Assembly: GCF_014237865.1 (NCBI RefSeq)
Contig: NZ_JACJUU010000002.1
Span: forward strand, 405,592-469,591
DNA: 64,000 nt
Direction: 5' to 3'
Source of the DNA: Pusillimonas minor
GTDB taxonomy: Bacteria > Pseudomonadota > Gammaproteobacteria > Burkholderiales > Burkholderiaceae_B
A program made the position numbers and the translations under genes. Below are positions 46,939 to 55,404 of this stretch, in pieces. How positions within the stretch are numbered: position 1 is the first letter of the stretch; every line of letters begins with the position of its first letter. The notes beneath the pieces were generated by a model. The model was not told where the DNA came from and did no database searches. It saw only the letters and a program-made list of their open reading frames with translations.

Positions 46939-47991
46939 ATGAAACCCATAGACCCCGATTTCCCGTTTTTGCTGGGTTGTAATGGCCGTGGTGCGCAGGC
47001 CTCGTCCATGTCGCGGCCCGTGTCGCTTGAAGAACACAGCATCGACGAACAGTTCCGGCTGGTTAAAGAATCGGGTGTCTTTGACTATTTCGACCGCATC
47101 CCCCTTCGCAGCAATATCGACGACTACCGCAAGGCGATTGAAAAGTACGACTTGCCGGTACATACCGCCAGCTGGTTTTACATGCTGGGCCGCGACGACG
47201 CTTTGCTTTCAGACAACCTGAAAATTTGCGCCGAAATTGGCGCCAAGGCCCACAACATCATGACCTTTACGCACCACGCGCAAGGTCATGTACTGTCAGA
47301 TCAGGAAATCATCGACCATTACCTGCAGGTATACGACGAAGGCATGAAGCAGGGCGTGGCGCCGGTGTTCGAGCTTCATGTCAATATGTGGAACGAATCT
47401 TACGCGCGCGTCACGCCCATTGCCAAAGCCATTCAAAGCCGCGGCATTCCGTTTAACTTTAATGTGGACTACAGTCACGTCGCCTTCAAGATCGGCAACC
47501 CCGAAGAACTGGATATTTCTGAGTGCCGCGAAGCGGTTGAGTCAGGGCAAATGAAGCTCGACCCGTTCGAGCCCGGGTCGCTGCTGGAAGAGTGGTTGAA
47601 CCTGAACATGGTGACCTGGACGCAACTGCGTACGGTGGGCCCCAATCAGCCCAAGAATCTTTGGTATAAAAATGAAGACGGCAGCTACGCGCGCGGTATT
47701 CAGTACCCCATGACCCGCCCGGCGGCCGGCGAATGGCATTCGCAGTGGCATGCCTACTTGCTAGAGCCCTCGAAAGAGGCGATTCGTATGGCCATGCGCT
47801 ATCACATCACCCATCCCAACAGCCCGTTGCGGTATATCACGACCGAAATGATCAACCTGCCCGACTATGGGTTGGCGGCCAAATACAATCTGTTCGAACA
47901 GAATGTGGCGTGCGCAAAATTCATTCGCCAAGCCTGGAAAGAAATCAAGGCCCTGCACGCCGCCGGGTTGGTGACCTGGCCGGAGGTATAG
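46939..47991 (+). CDS. Sugar-phosphate isomerase/epimerase-type TIM-barrel protein
   Basis: A 350-residue protein of the AP-endonuclease family 2/xylose-isomerase-like TIM-barrel superfamily. Likely metal ligands are in VFELHVNMW (Glu, His), NFNVDYSHV (Asp, His) and the later acidic stretch MKLDPFEPG. Members include isomerases, epimerases, dehydratases and ring-modifying enzymes, so the reaction is open. An AAAGGA site lies before the ATG, 30 nt after the Rieske stop, indicating co-transcription. Its 3' end overlaps the convergent higA by 47 nt. Confidence 0.8.
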   Translation: MKPIDPDFPFLLGCNGRGAQASSMSRPVSLEEHSIDEQFRLVKESGVFDYFDRIPLRSNIDDYRKAIEKYDLPVHTASWFYMLGRDDALLSDNLKICAEIGAKAHNIMTFTHHAQGHVLSDQEIIDHYLQVYDEGMKQGVAPVFELHVNMWNESYARVTPIAKAIQSRGIPFNFNVDYSHVAFKIGNPEELDISECREAVESGQMKLDPFEPGSLLEEWLNLNMVTWTQLRTVGPNQPKNLWYKNEDGSYARGIQYPMTRPAAGEWHSQWHAYLLEPSKEAIRMAMRYHITHPNSPLRYITTEMINLPDYGLAAKYNLFEQNVACAKFIRQAWKEIKALHAAGLVTWPEV

Positions 47992-48277
47992 CGTTTAGAG
48001 GCCGAATGCCTGCCAGCACTTCGGCCAATGCTTCCTTTACGCACGCTTCGTCGTAACGAAGTTGAAGACTGGTCCAGAACTCATCGGAAGTGCCAAAAAA
48101 TTTTGACAGCCGAAGGCCTGTGTCTGCAGTGATAGATCGTTTCCCAACGACAATTTCACCTATTCGACGTTGCGGCACGCCGATTTCTTTAGCCAGACGG
48201 TATTGCGTAATACCCAACGGTTTTAGAAACTCTTCCATCAAAATTTCGCCCGGCTTTGGGTAAGGGACGTCGCGCAT
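47945..48277 (-). CDS. higA: HigA-family antitoxin
   Basis: XRE-type antitoxin of 110 residues: PGEILMEEFLKPLGITQYRLAKEIGVP is typical HigA/VapI (quoted in part), followed by the helix-turn-helix and the FFGTSDEFW signature. The start ATG 48275-48277 is set by the family beginning MRDVPYPKPG. The last 20 codons extend into the 3' end of the convergent isomerase gene, giving an unusual Arg-rich tail (ARSPTRRRAGP). The toxin gene lies 10 nt upstream. Confidence 0.9.
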   Translation of the reverse strand: MRDVPYPKPGEILMEEFLKPLGITQYRLAKEIGVPQRRIGEIVVGKRSITADTGLRLSKFFGTSDEFWTSLQLRYDEACVKEALAEVLAGIRPLNAIPPARSPTRRRAGP

Positions 48278-48287
48278 AGGTAGCCTG

Positions 48288-48566
48288 CTAGTGGTAATCG
48301 ACAATTTCGACCATTTCGGCATGGCCGCTATTCCAAATAAAACAAATGCGCCATTGGTCGTTAACACGAATACTGAACCGGCCTTGCCTATCGCCGGCGA
48401 GCGCTTCAAGCCGATTGCCGGGTGGGACGCGTAAATCGTCAAGGCTGCATGCGCCGTGTATAAGTGCCAACTTTCGTATTGCCACGGTTTCGATGTTTGA
48501 AAACCTGGCGATACGAGTGCCTTCAAACAATGCTGCGGTGTATTTGCAAGCGAATGACTTGATCAA
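48288..48566 (-). CDS. higB: HigB-family (RelE-like) toxin
   Basis: A 92-residue ribosome-dependent mRNA interferase of the HigB/YoeB fold: MIKSFACKYTAALFEG, RLEALAGDRQGRFSIRVN and WRICFIWNSGHAEMVEIVDYH match the family, ending in the usual DYH. It precedes higA, the normal order for this system. A 13-bp palindrome 15 nt upstream is a likely autoregulatory site. Confidence 0.92.
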   Translation of the reverse strand: MIKSFACKYTAALFEGTRIARFSNIETVAIRKLALIHGACSLDDLRVPPGNRLEALAGDRQGRFSIRVNDQWRICFIWNSGHAEMVEIVDYH

Positions 48567-48580
48567 GATAGTAACGTATC

Positions 48581-48593
48581 ACAATAGTATTGT
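48581..48593. promoter_or_regulatory. Palindromic candidate operator of higBA
   Basis: ACAATAGTATTGT is an odd-centred perfect palindrome just upstream of higB on an AT-rich stretch. HigA-type antitoxins bind such sites. Confidence 0.5.
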
Positions 48594-48931
48594 AAATCGA
48601 CAGTATTGGGCTGCGTTAATAATGACGTGCGTTGTAGCGTTCAAGTGGCAGCACCAGGCCCAGCCCACACAATGCCCGAAGCCCCCGCCCGAAACCATCC
48701 TCGGCTGGGCAGATTTGTCCGCGTATTTAAGTGACGCTACTTCGCCGGCACGTGCGCAAGCGCGGTTTGATGCATGGGCAAAAATGCCATGCTTTTAGTT
48801 GAAATTAAGCTGTAAAAAGTAGAAATTAGCCGAGAATGAATTCCAAAAAATACTCTCGGGTAATGAATTGATCGACTCAAAAAGCCCTGCGCCAAGCCGC
48901 ATAAAATTATCATCAGCTGATACGTTAAAAT
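48594..48931. other. Gene-free stretch between higB and tumE
   Basis: About 340 nt with no convincing gene on either strand. The frame open around 48600-48798 (plus) has no ribosome site and no family resemblance. The right end is AT-rich, with TAAAAT directly before the tumE ATG, and presumably holds the promoter of the next module. Confidence 0.5.
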
Positions 48932-49297
48932 ATGCGTGACGATCCGGGTGTCGCCACGCTTTTAGACCTGCACGATCAAGTCATCGATCAGGGCAATGGC
49001 TATTGGATAAAAATTGAAGCCTGGAAAGTAAGTGCAACGCGCCACATTCCGCATGGTGTTCGATACTGTCTGACGCTGCACGAACCCTACGGCGGCAGGG
49101 TGCTGGGTTACGACAATGCCCACGCCGTCAAGCCGCCCAAAAAGTTCAAGTATGCAGGCAACCGTTTGCCATACGACCATCGGCATCGTCATATCAGCGA
49201 CAAGGGTGTTCCGTACGAATTTAAAGATGCGCACCAGTTGTTGGCCGACTTTTTCGAGGAAGTCGATCGGGTGTTAAAGGAGCTGCAGTCATCATGA
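48932..49297 (+). CDS. TumE-family toxin
   Basis: A 121-residue protein of the TumE family of toxin-antitoxin toxins (WIKIEAWKVSATRHIPHGVRYCLTL, quoted in part; VLGYDNAHAVKPPKK; HRHRHISDKG). It is followed, with an ATGA overlap, by an HTH antitoxin, the standard TumE-TumA order. No ribosome site is visible and TAAAAT lies immediately before the ATG, so the message may be leaderless. The molecular target of TumE is not settled. Confidence 0.8.
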   Translation: MRDDPGVATLLDLHDQVIDQGNGYWIKIEAWKVSATRHIPHGVRYCLTLHEPYGGRVLGYDNAHAVKPPKKFKYAGNRLPYDHRHRHISDKGVPYEFKDAHQLLADFFEEVDRVLKELQSS

Positions 49298-49641
49298 AGG
49301 CCGTTGTTGTGGGCATCATGCCCCAAGAGAAAATCCGCGAACGGATGCTGGCTATCGCGCGTGGCGAATACAAGCCCAAAGCGTCCGACCCAAAAATCTG
49401 GTTTACCTCAATGCGATCACTTGCCGAAGTGCTCAGCGACGACAACCGCGCGTTGCTCAAAATTATTCAACAGGCCAAGCCGGCGTCCATTTCGTCATTG
49501 GCGGGCTTAACAGGCCGTAAGCCGGGCAACTTATCGCGCACGCTCAAAACCATGTCCAACTACGGTTTTGTAGAAATGAAGCGCGAGAACAGGCACGTGC
49601 GTCCTATTGCCAAGGCCACCGCGTTCCGAATCGTTGTGTAA
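49294..49641 (+). CDS. TumA-family HTH antitoxin
   Basis: A 115-residue winged-helix protein; the DNA-binding part SSLAGLTGRKPGNLSRTLKTMSNYGFVEM (about 68-97, quoted in part) is MarR-like. Its overlap with the toxin gene and size match TumA antitoxins. The N-terminal 40 residues probably bind the toxin. Confidence 0.8.
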   Translation: MKAVVVGIMPQEKIRERMLAIARGEYKPKASDPKIWFTSMRSLAEVLSDDNRALLKIIQQAKPASISSLAGLTGRKPGNLSRTLKTMSNYGFVEMKRENRHVRPIAKATAFRIVV

Positions 49642-49723
49642 TCCCCCGCCACAAAAACCCCGCTAATCCGCACTTACCCTTATTGCTGACTGCCTTGCAA
49701 ATACCGTACCTTAGAAAAAAGTA

Positions 49724-49737
49724 TATGCAAGTGCATA
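49724..49737 (+). promoter_or_regulatory. Inverted repeat upstream of the octopine-dehydrogenase operon
   Basis: TATGCA-AG-TGCATA lies 25 nt before the start codon in an AT-rich stretch. Symmetric sites of this size suit a dimeric regulator; the MarR protein encoded at the operon's end is the natural candidate. Confidence 0.45.
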
Positions 49738-49761
49738 CAATTAACCAGCATGGAGTCGGGT

Positions 49762-50838
49762 ATGAAAATTGCAGTTTTAGGCGGTGGGCATGGGTGTTAC
49801 GCGGCAGCAGCCGACTTGAGCGAAGCCGGGCACGAAGTCAGTTTGTGGCGACGCGACGCCGCGGCTTTGCAGCCTGTTATTGACAGCGGCTGCATCACCA
49901 TCAAAGACGACGAAGGCCAGCGCGATATCCGCATTGCGCATGCCACCGCCAACATTGGCGACGCCATCAAAGGCGCGCAGTTAATTGTCATTCCGTCACC
50001 GGCCATTGCCCAAATGGACATTGCCCGTGCCATGGCGCCCCACTTAACCGACGGGCAGGTCGTTTACCTGCCGCCCGGTACCTTCGGCAGCTATTTAATG
50101 GCCGAAGCCGTGAAAGCCGCCGGCAACAAGGCCGAAGTGACCTGGGCCGAAACCGGCACCTTGCCCTGGCTGGTGCGCAAGCACGGCCCCAACACTGTGG
50201 CCATTACCACCCGCGCCACCCGCTTGCCCACCGGCGCCTACCCCGCCAAGCGCTCTGCCCATGCACTCGACGTCATCCGCCAGGCGTTCCCGGTTGTCGA
50301 ACCCTGCGAAGACGCCATGTCGGGTGCGCTGATGAACGCCGGCCCCATCATTCACCCGCCGCTCATCATCATGAACGCAGCGCCCCTGCAGCATTTCGAA
50401 GCCTGGGACATCCACAACGAAGGCACCCAGCCGGCAGTGCGCTCGGTTACCGACCAGCTCGACCTGGAACGCATCGCCATTCGCGAAGCCATGGGCTATG
50501 CCGCCCCGCACTTCCCACTGGCCGACCACTACAACAGCGACAACTGGATGTACGGTGACGTGCATAAAAAACTGGTGAAAAGCGGCGACTGGCGCGAACA
50601 CATCGACCTGCACAGCCACCGCTACATGACCGAAGACACCATGCTGGGCTTGTCTTTCCAGGCCTCGGTGGCCGACTGGACAAACGCCGACGCGCCCATC
50701 AGCAAAGGCTTGCTGGCCATTGCCGGCGGTATTGTCGGCCAAGACCTGCGCAAAGGCCCCCGCGCCCTGCCCACCCTGGGCCTGTCCGGCTTGAACAAAG
50801 CCGACATGCGCGAACTGCTTTACCAAGGTAAGGCGTAG
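49762..50838 (+). CDS. Octopine/nopaline dehydrogenase-family oxidoreductase
   Basis: NAD(P)-dependent dehydrogenase of 358 residues. The N-terminal Rossmann fold shows MKIAVLGGGHGCYAAA and VIPSPAI; the C-terminal opine-dehydrogenase domain includes NAGPIIHPPLIIMN and the catalytic-type His/Asp stretch DIHNEGTQPAV. This superfamily oxidises N-substituted amino acids (opines) or 2-hydroxy/2-oxo acids. The ATG at 49762 has a GGAG site; an earlier ATG would add four residues. It is first in an operon with a hydroxyacyl-CoA dehydrogenase and an ABC importer, pointing to uptake and catabolism of an opine-like or hydroxy-acid compound. Confidence 0.82.
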   Translation: MKIAVLGGGHGCYAAAADLSEAGHEVSLWRRDAAALQPVIDSGCITIKDDEGQRDIRIAHATANIGDAIKGAQLIVIPSPAIAQMDIARAMAPHLTDGQVVYLPPGTFGSYLMAEAVKAAGNKAEVTWAETGTLPWLVRKHGPNTVAITTRATRLPTGAYPAKRSAHALDVIRQAFPVVEPCEDAMSGALMNAGPIIHPPLIIMNAAPLQHFEAWDIHNEGTQPAVRSVTDQLDLERIAIREAMGYAAPHFPLADHYNSDNWMYGDVHKKLVKSGDWREHIDLHSHRYMTEDTMLGLSFQASVADWTNADAPISKGLLAIAGGIVGQDLRKGPRALPTLGLSGLNKADMRELLYQGKA

Positions 50839-50953
50839 TCCCAAAAGCCTCGGGTAAAGCCGGGTTGTTGGCCCACCACAGACCGCAGTAAACATGTAAA
50901 CCGCGCGCCGGGTGTACGACACCCCCGGCAGCCGGAGCCAAAGGAAACACAGC

Positions 50954-52105
50954 ATGGCGTTGAATAACACGACAGCACAAACAAACCCCCCGGCCATCGT
51001 GGCCATTGGCGCCGGCCGCATGGGGCGGGGCATTGCCGTGGCGTATGCCATTCGGGGCCAAAGCGTCGTCATTGTCGACTTCAAGCCCCGCAGCGCCGAG
51101 CAATTTCAAGCGCTGCAAAACGACATCGACCAGGAACTGAACACCACCCTGCAACAACTGGCCGACCTGGGCATGTTCAGTGCCGATCAGGTCGCGCAAC
51201 ATCGCGCCCGTATCAGCGTCGTCAGCCTGGACCAGGCCGCTCAGGCCCTGGCCGGCGCGCACATTATTTACGAAGGCGTGCCCGAAACGCTTGATGCCAA
51301 ACGCGACGCGCTGGGCCGTATTTGCCAGGCCGCTCCGGCCGACGCCATCATCGCGTCAACTACGTCCACCATGCTGGCGTCCGACCTGGCCGCCATGGTC
51401 ACCCACCCCGAGCGTTTCATGAACGCCCACTGGCTGAACCCGGCATACATCATCCCGCTGGTGGAAATCAGCGCCCATAACGGCCCGGTAACCGCCCCCG
51501 GTACCGAAACCGGGGCTGCCGCAGGCACAAACCCGACGACAGCAACAGGCAACGCAGCAGCAACAAACCGCTCGACGGCAACCCCCAACCCGGCCGCCAC
51601 CAGCCCCGAAGCCCTGGCCGCGCTAAAGAGCAGCCTCAAGGCCATCGGCAAAGTCCCCGTTCAGTGTGGCTGCACCCCCGGCTTTATTGTGCCGCGCCTG
51701 CAAACCCTCATCATGAATGAAGCAGCCCGCATGGTTGAAGAAGGCGTCGCCACCGCCGAAGAAATCGACCTGGCCACCCGCTACGGCCTGGGCTTCCGGT
51801 TTGCCAGCATCGGCGTCCTTGAATTTATTGATTACGGCGGCAACGACATCCTGTATCACGCCAGCCGTTACCTTGCCGACAACCTGGACCCCACCCGATA
51901 CACCGCCCCGGACATCGTCCAGCGCTATATGCACGAAGGCAAAATCGGGTTACGGTCGGCAAGCGGGTTTTTGTCGTACGAAGGGGTTGATTTAAACGCG
52001 TACCGGCGCGACGTGCTGGCACGTACCCTGGGCATGCTGCGGCATTTTGGTTTAGACCAAAGCATTCCTTCCACAACAGTAAAGGAAACAGGCAATGAAA
52101 ACTAA
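50954..52105 (+). CDS. 3-Hydroxyacyl-CoA dehydrogenase-family protein with Ala/Thr-rich insert
   Basis: Rossmann-fold 3-hydroxyacyl-CoA (hydroxybutyryl-CoA) dehydrogenase relative of 383 residues. N-terminal NAD site GAGRMGRGIA (19-28), the substrate-side His in NAHWLNPAY (157-165), and a C-terminal helical domain with the GFIVPRLQTLIMNEA signature. Between them (about 175-217) is a low-complexity Thr/Ala/Asn/Pro insert not seen in ordinary family members. A GGAAAC site precedes the ATG. The stop overlaps the next gene by 11 nt. The substrate is unknown. Confidence 0.85.
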   Translation: MALNNTTAQTNPPAIVAIGAGRMGRGIAVAYAIRGQSVVIVDFKPRSAEQFQALQNDIDQELNTTLQQLADLGMFSADQVAQHRARISVVSLDQAAQALAGAHIIYEGVPETLDAKRDALGRICQAAPADAIIASTTSTMLASDLAAMVTHPERFMNAHWLNPAYIIPLVEISAHNGPVTAPGTETGAAAGTNPTTATGNAAATNRSTATPNPAATSPEALAALKSSLKAIGKVPVQCGCTPGFIVPRLQTLIMNEAARMVEEGVATAEEIDLATRYGLGFRFASIGVLEFIDYGGNDILYHASRYLADNLDPTRYTAPDIVQRYMHEGKIGLRSASGFLSYEGVDLNAYRRDVLARTLGMLRHFGLDQSIPSTTVKETGNEN

Positions 52106-53090
52106 AGTCAAAGCATTACTAGCATCGACCGCCGCCGCTACCCTGGCCGCGGCCGCCAACGCCCCAGCCATCGCGGCTGATGTACCCGAGCTGCGCGTGG
52201 GCTGGACGATTCCGGCCGAAGAATCGAAGTACCTGATGATGAAACGCCCCGAGCTGTTTCCTGACCTGGGCAAAAAATACACCATCAAATGGACCCAGTT
52301 CCAGGGCACATCGCCCATGGTGCAGGCCATGCGCGCCAATGTGCTCGACTGCGCCACGATGGCGCCCATGTCGATGGCCCAAGGTTATATCGAAAGCGGC
52401 CTGAAGCCCTACATTGTGGCGCAGCATGCGGCTGAAGAACCCGGCAGCTTTTCTGTGTATTGGGCCGTTAAAGAAGACAGCCCCATCAAAACCGCACAAG
52501 ACCTGAAGGGTAAGGTCATTGGCACCAACGCGTACGGTTCGGGCGTGTATTACCACATGCTGTTGTGGCTCAAGAAAAACGGCCTCGACCCCGAAAAAGA
52601 CGTCAAAATCGTTGAAACCGGCTTCCCGCCTTCGGCCGACGCTATCCGTTCCGGCCGCGTCGATGCCGGCCCCATGGTGCCCCCGTTTACTGTCTTGAAC
52701 GAAGAAAAAGGCGGCCTGCGCCCCTTGTTCAAACTGCTAGACGTGCAAAACCCCAACGTGCAGATTTTTGAAGGCTGCAACCAGGACTACACCAACGCCA
52801 ACCCCGAAGTGGTCAAGGCCTATGTTAAAGACCTGGAACGCGCCATGGCCAAGCTGAAAGAAAACCCCGCCCTGGCCGCCGAAGTCACCTCTGAAATCAC
52901 CCGCGCCCCGGCCGCCGTGCTGTCCAAGTACCTGCTCACGCCCAAAGATTTCCACCGCGAGCCCAGCATGAAGCCCAACATCGCGGCCATCCAGGAAACC
53001 TTCAACCTGTATCACGACGCCGGCTTCCTTAAACAGAAGCTCGACATCAAAGACTTTGTTCGTGAAGACATCATCGCACCGGTAAAGTAA
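52095..53090 (+). CDS. ABC transporter substrate-binding protein (SsuA/TauA/NMT1-like)
   Basis: Periplasmic binding protein of 331 residues with a Sec signal peptide (cleavage near AIAAD, residue 28). The fold type is the nitrate/sulfonate/taurine-binding class: RVGWTIPAEESKY, NVLDCATMAPMS, and GKVIGTNAYGSGVYYHMLL. It is the first component of a four-gene importer. The start lies inside the previous gene's last codons, with an AAGGAAAC site. Ligand unknown; likely an organic anion related to the operon's dehydrogenases. Confidence 0.88.
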   Translation: MKTKVKALLASTAAATLAAAANAPAIAADVPELRVGWTIPAEESKYLMMKRPELFPDLGKKYTIKWTQFQGTSPMVQAMRANVLDCATMAPMSMAQGYIESGLKPYIVAQHAAEEPGSFSVYWAVKEDSPIKTAQDLKGKVIGTNAYGSGVYYHMLLWLKKNGLDPEKDVKIVETGFPPSADAIRSGRVDAGPMVPPFTVLNEEKGGLRPLFKLLDVQNPNVQIFEGCNQDYTNANPEVVKAYVKDLERAMAKLKENPALAAEVTSEITRAPAAVLSKYLLTPKDFHREPSMKPNIAAIQETFNLYHDAGFLKQKLDIKDFVREDIIAPVK

Positions 53091-53852
53091 ATGATCACCA
53101 TCGACCACCTGGGTAAAACGTTCAAAACCGCGCGGGGCACCGAACACGCGGCCCTGCTCGACATCGACCTGCACATTCCCGACGGGCAGTTTGTCTCTAT
53201 TCTGGGCCCTAGCGGTTGCGGCAAAAGTACCCTGCTGTACATGGTGGGCGGCTTCGAGCAGCCCTCGCGTGGCAGCATCAAGGTCGATGGGCGTCTGGTC
53301 ACCCAGCCCGGCCCCGATCGCGGGCCTGTCTTCCAGGAATACGCCTTGTTCCCCTGGAAGACGGTGCTGGGCAACGTGGCGTACGGCCTGCGCGAGCAGG
53401 GCGTGCCCAAGGTCCAGGCCGAGGCCCGCGCCATGGTCTGGCTGGAAAAGGTCAAGCTCGACAAATACGCGCATTTTTACCCGCGCGAATTGTCGGGCGG
53501 TATGCGCCAGCGCGCCGCCATTGCCCGCACCCTGGCCTACGAGCCTGGTATTTTGCTGATGGACGAGCCCTTTGGCGCGCTCGACGCCCACACCCGCCTG
53601 ACCCTGCAGGCCGAATTGCTAACCTTGTGGGAACAACTGCGCAATACCGTGCTGTTCGTTACGCACGCGGTTGACGAAGCCGTGTACTTGTCGGACCGTG
53701 TCATTGTGCTGACCGGCAGCCCCGGGACCGTGCGCGAAATTATCGACATCGACCTGCCGCGACCACGCGTGCGGTCGGAGCTACTGGTTAACCGCAAATA
53801 TCAAGACTACATCGTGCATCTTGAAAGCCTGCTGACCGGGGAGCACGCATGA
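53091..53852 (+). CDS. ABC transporter ATP-binding protein
   Basis: ATPase of 253 residues energising the importer. Walker A GPSGCGKST near 42-50, Q-loop FQEYALFPW, signature LSGGMRQR near 134-141, Walker B ILLMDEPFGALD and H-loop VTHAVDEA. It follows the binding protein with the ATG directly after the stop, and overlaps the first permease by four bases. SsuB/TauB-type. Confidence 0.95.
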   Translation: MITIDHLGKTFKTARGTEHAALLDIDLHIPDGQFVSILGPSGCGKSTLLYMVGGFEQPSRGSIKVDGRLVTQPGPDRGPVFQEYALFPWKTVLGNVAYGLREQGVPKVQAEARAMVWLEKVKLDKYAHFYPRELSGGMRQRAAIARTLAYEPGILLMDEPFGALDAHTRLTLQAELLTLWEQLRNTVLFVTHAVDEAVYLSDRVIVLTGSPGTVREIIDIDLPRPRVRSELLVNRKYQDYIVHLESLLTGEHA

Positions 53853-54640
53853 GCCAGGCCGCCCAACGCCCTACGCGCTGGTACGAAAACCCCTTTGTCG
53901 GGGTGATCATGGCTGTACTGCTGGTGGGCCTGATTTGGTCGGCCGCTGCACGTGTGCTGGGGTTCAGCTCGTTTCCAGGCCCCATTGCTGCCGTCAAAGA
54001 GCTGCGCTTCATCGTCGTCGACCCCGGTGCGCTGTGGGCCATTGCCCAGTCGGTGGGCCGCATGTTTACCGGCTACTTCTGGGCCTTGCTGTTTGCCATC
54101 CCGTTAGGGCTGGCCATGGGCCGCAGCCGCGCCATGTACCAGGCTTTTTACCCCCTGGTGTCGCTGGCGTATCCCATGCCCAAGGCCGCCCTTATGCCCA
54201 TACTTATGCTGTGGTTTGGCCTGGGCAGCTTTTCCAAAATCCTGGTCATCGCCATGGGCGTCAGCCTGCCGGTGCTGTATCACAGCTACCAAGGCGCGCT
54301 TCGGGTCGAAAAGAAACTGGTCTGGACAGCGCAAGCCATGGGCATGGGGCCCGTAGGCCGCCTGTTCAAGGTTGTGCTGCCCGCCGCCTTGCCCGAAATC
54401 ATGATCGGTTGCCGGGTGGGCGTCGTCATGGCCTTAATTGTGATGGTCTCGTCCGAAATGATTGCCCGCCAAGAGGGCGTGGGCAACCTGTTGTTTACAT
54501 CCATGGACATGGCCCAGTACGAAACGGTGTACGCCGTCATTCTGGTGCTGGCGGTGCTGGGCTTTGTGCTTGACGCCTTGTTCGAACGCGTGCGCCGCTA
54601 CTTAACGCGCTGGGCCGACAATAACCGGGGGGTATCATGA
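53849..54640 (+). CDS. ABC transporter permease 1 (SsuC/TauC-like)
   Basis: Inner-membrane subunit of 263 residues with about six helices and the EAA loop QAMGMGPVGRLFKVVLPAALPEIM (quoted in part) that contacts the ATPase. It overlaps both neighbours by four bases, so translation is coupled along the transporter genes. Confidence 0.93.
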   Translation: MSQAAQRPTRWYENPFVGVIMAVLLVGLIWSAAARVLGFSSFPGPIAAVKELRFIVVDPGALWAIAQSVGRMFTGYFWALLFAIPLGLAMGRSRAMYQAFYPLVSLAYPMPKAALMPILMLWFGLGSFSKILVIAMGVSLPVLYHSYQGALRVEKKLVWTAQAMGMGPVGRLFKVVLPAALPEIMIGCRVGVVMALIVMVSSEMIARQEGVGNLLFTSMDMAQYETVYAVILVLAVLGFVLDALFERVRRYLTRWADNNRGVS

Positions 54641-55389
54641 ACGCCGCCGTCATGGGGTGGGGGCGCCTGTGCATTTCGCCCTTGTTTGTATTAATTGTGT
54701 GGGAAGCGGTGTGCCGCGCCGGCATGATTGAGCCGCAATTGTTGCCGGCGCCCACCGACATTATTGCCCGGTTGTTTACCCTGGCCGGTCAGGCCGACTT
54801 TTGGGCCAACTTTGGTATTACCGTTTACCGCCTGGTGGTGGGGTTAAGCCTGGCCATTGTCCTGGGTATTGGGCTGGGGCTGGTCGCGCAACTGTCGCGC
54901 CTGGGGGCCGCCCTGTTAGACGCCCTGGTGCGCTTGCTGGCGCCCATTCCAAAAATTGCACTGTACCCGGCCCTGATTCTTATTTTCGGGTTCGAAAACA
55001 GCTCAAAAATTGCGCTTATTGTTGCCGATGCCCTGTTCCCGGTGCTCATGGCCACCTGGTCGGCCGCCCGCGCGGTAGACCAAAAGCTGATCTGGTCCGC
55101 CCGTGCCGCGGGTACGTCGCGCGCCGCTTGCCTGTGGAAGGTAACCCTGCCGGCCATTGTGCCCACCGTACTGGCCGGTGTGCGCGTGGCTGGTGTGATT
55201 GCCTGCGTGGTGGTGTTCTTGGCCGAAATGATTGCCTCGACCGACGGCTTGGGCCACATGCTGACAGTAGCCGCCCGCGCCTACCGCACGCTAGACATGT
55301 TTGTACCCCTGGTATGGATATGCCTGCTGGGCCTGGGGTTAAACTGGCTGATTGGTACGCTGCAACGCAAAGTCGACCGCAGCGGTTAA
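54637..55389 (+). CDS. ABC transporter permease 2 (SsuC/TauC-like)
   Basis: Second inner-membrane subunit, 250 residues, with six predicted helices and the EAA loop ARAAGTSRAACLWKVTLPAIVP (quoted in part). The presence of two different permeases points to a heterodimeric channel. It starts in the four-base overlap with permease 1. Confidence 0.93.
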   Translation: MNAAVMGWGRLCISPLFVLIVWEAVCRAGMIEPQLLPAPTDIIARLFTLAGQADFWANFGITVYRLVVGLSLAIVLGIGLGLVAQLSRLGAALLDALVRLLAPIPKIALYPALILIFGFENSSKIALIVADALFPVLMATWSAARAVDQKLIWSARAAGTSRAACLWKVTLPAIVPTVLAGVRVAGVIACVVVFLAEMIASTDGLGHMLTVAARAYRTLDMFVPLVWICLLGLGLNWLIGTLQRKVDRSG

Positions 55390-55404
55390 GCAGGGCAAGG
55401 CGAT

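Noticed and set aside
48346..48798. Plus-strand frame opposite higB
   Set aside because: Most of it is antisense to higB; the downstream part has no ribosome site or recognised domain.
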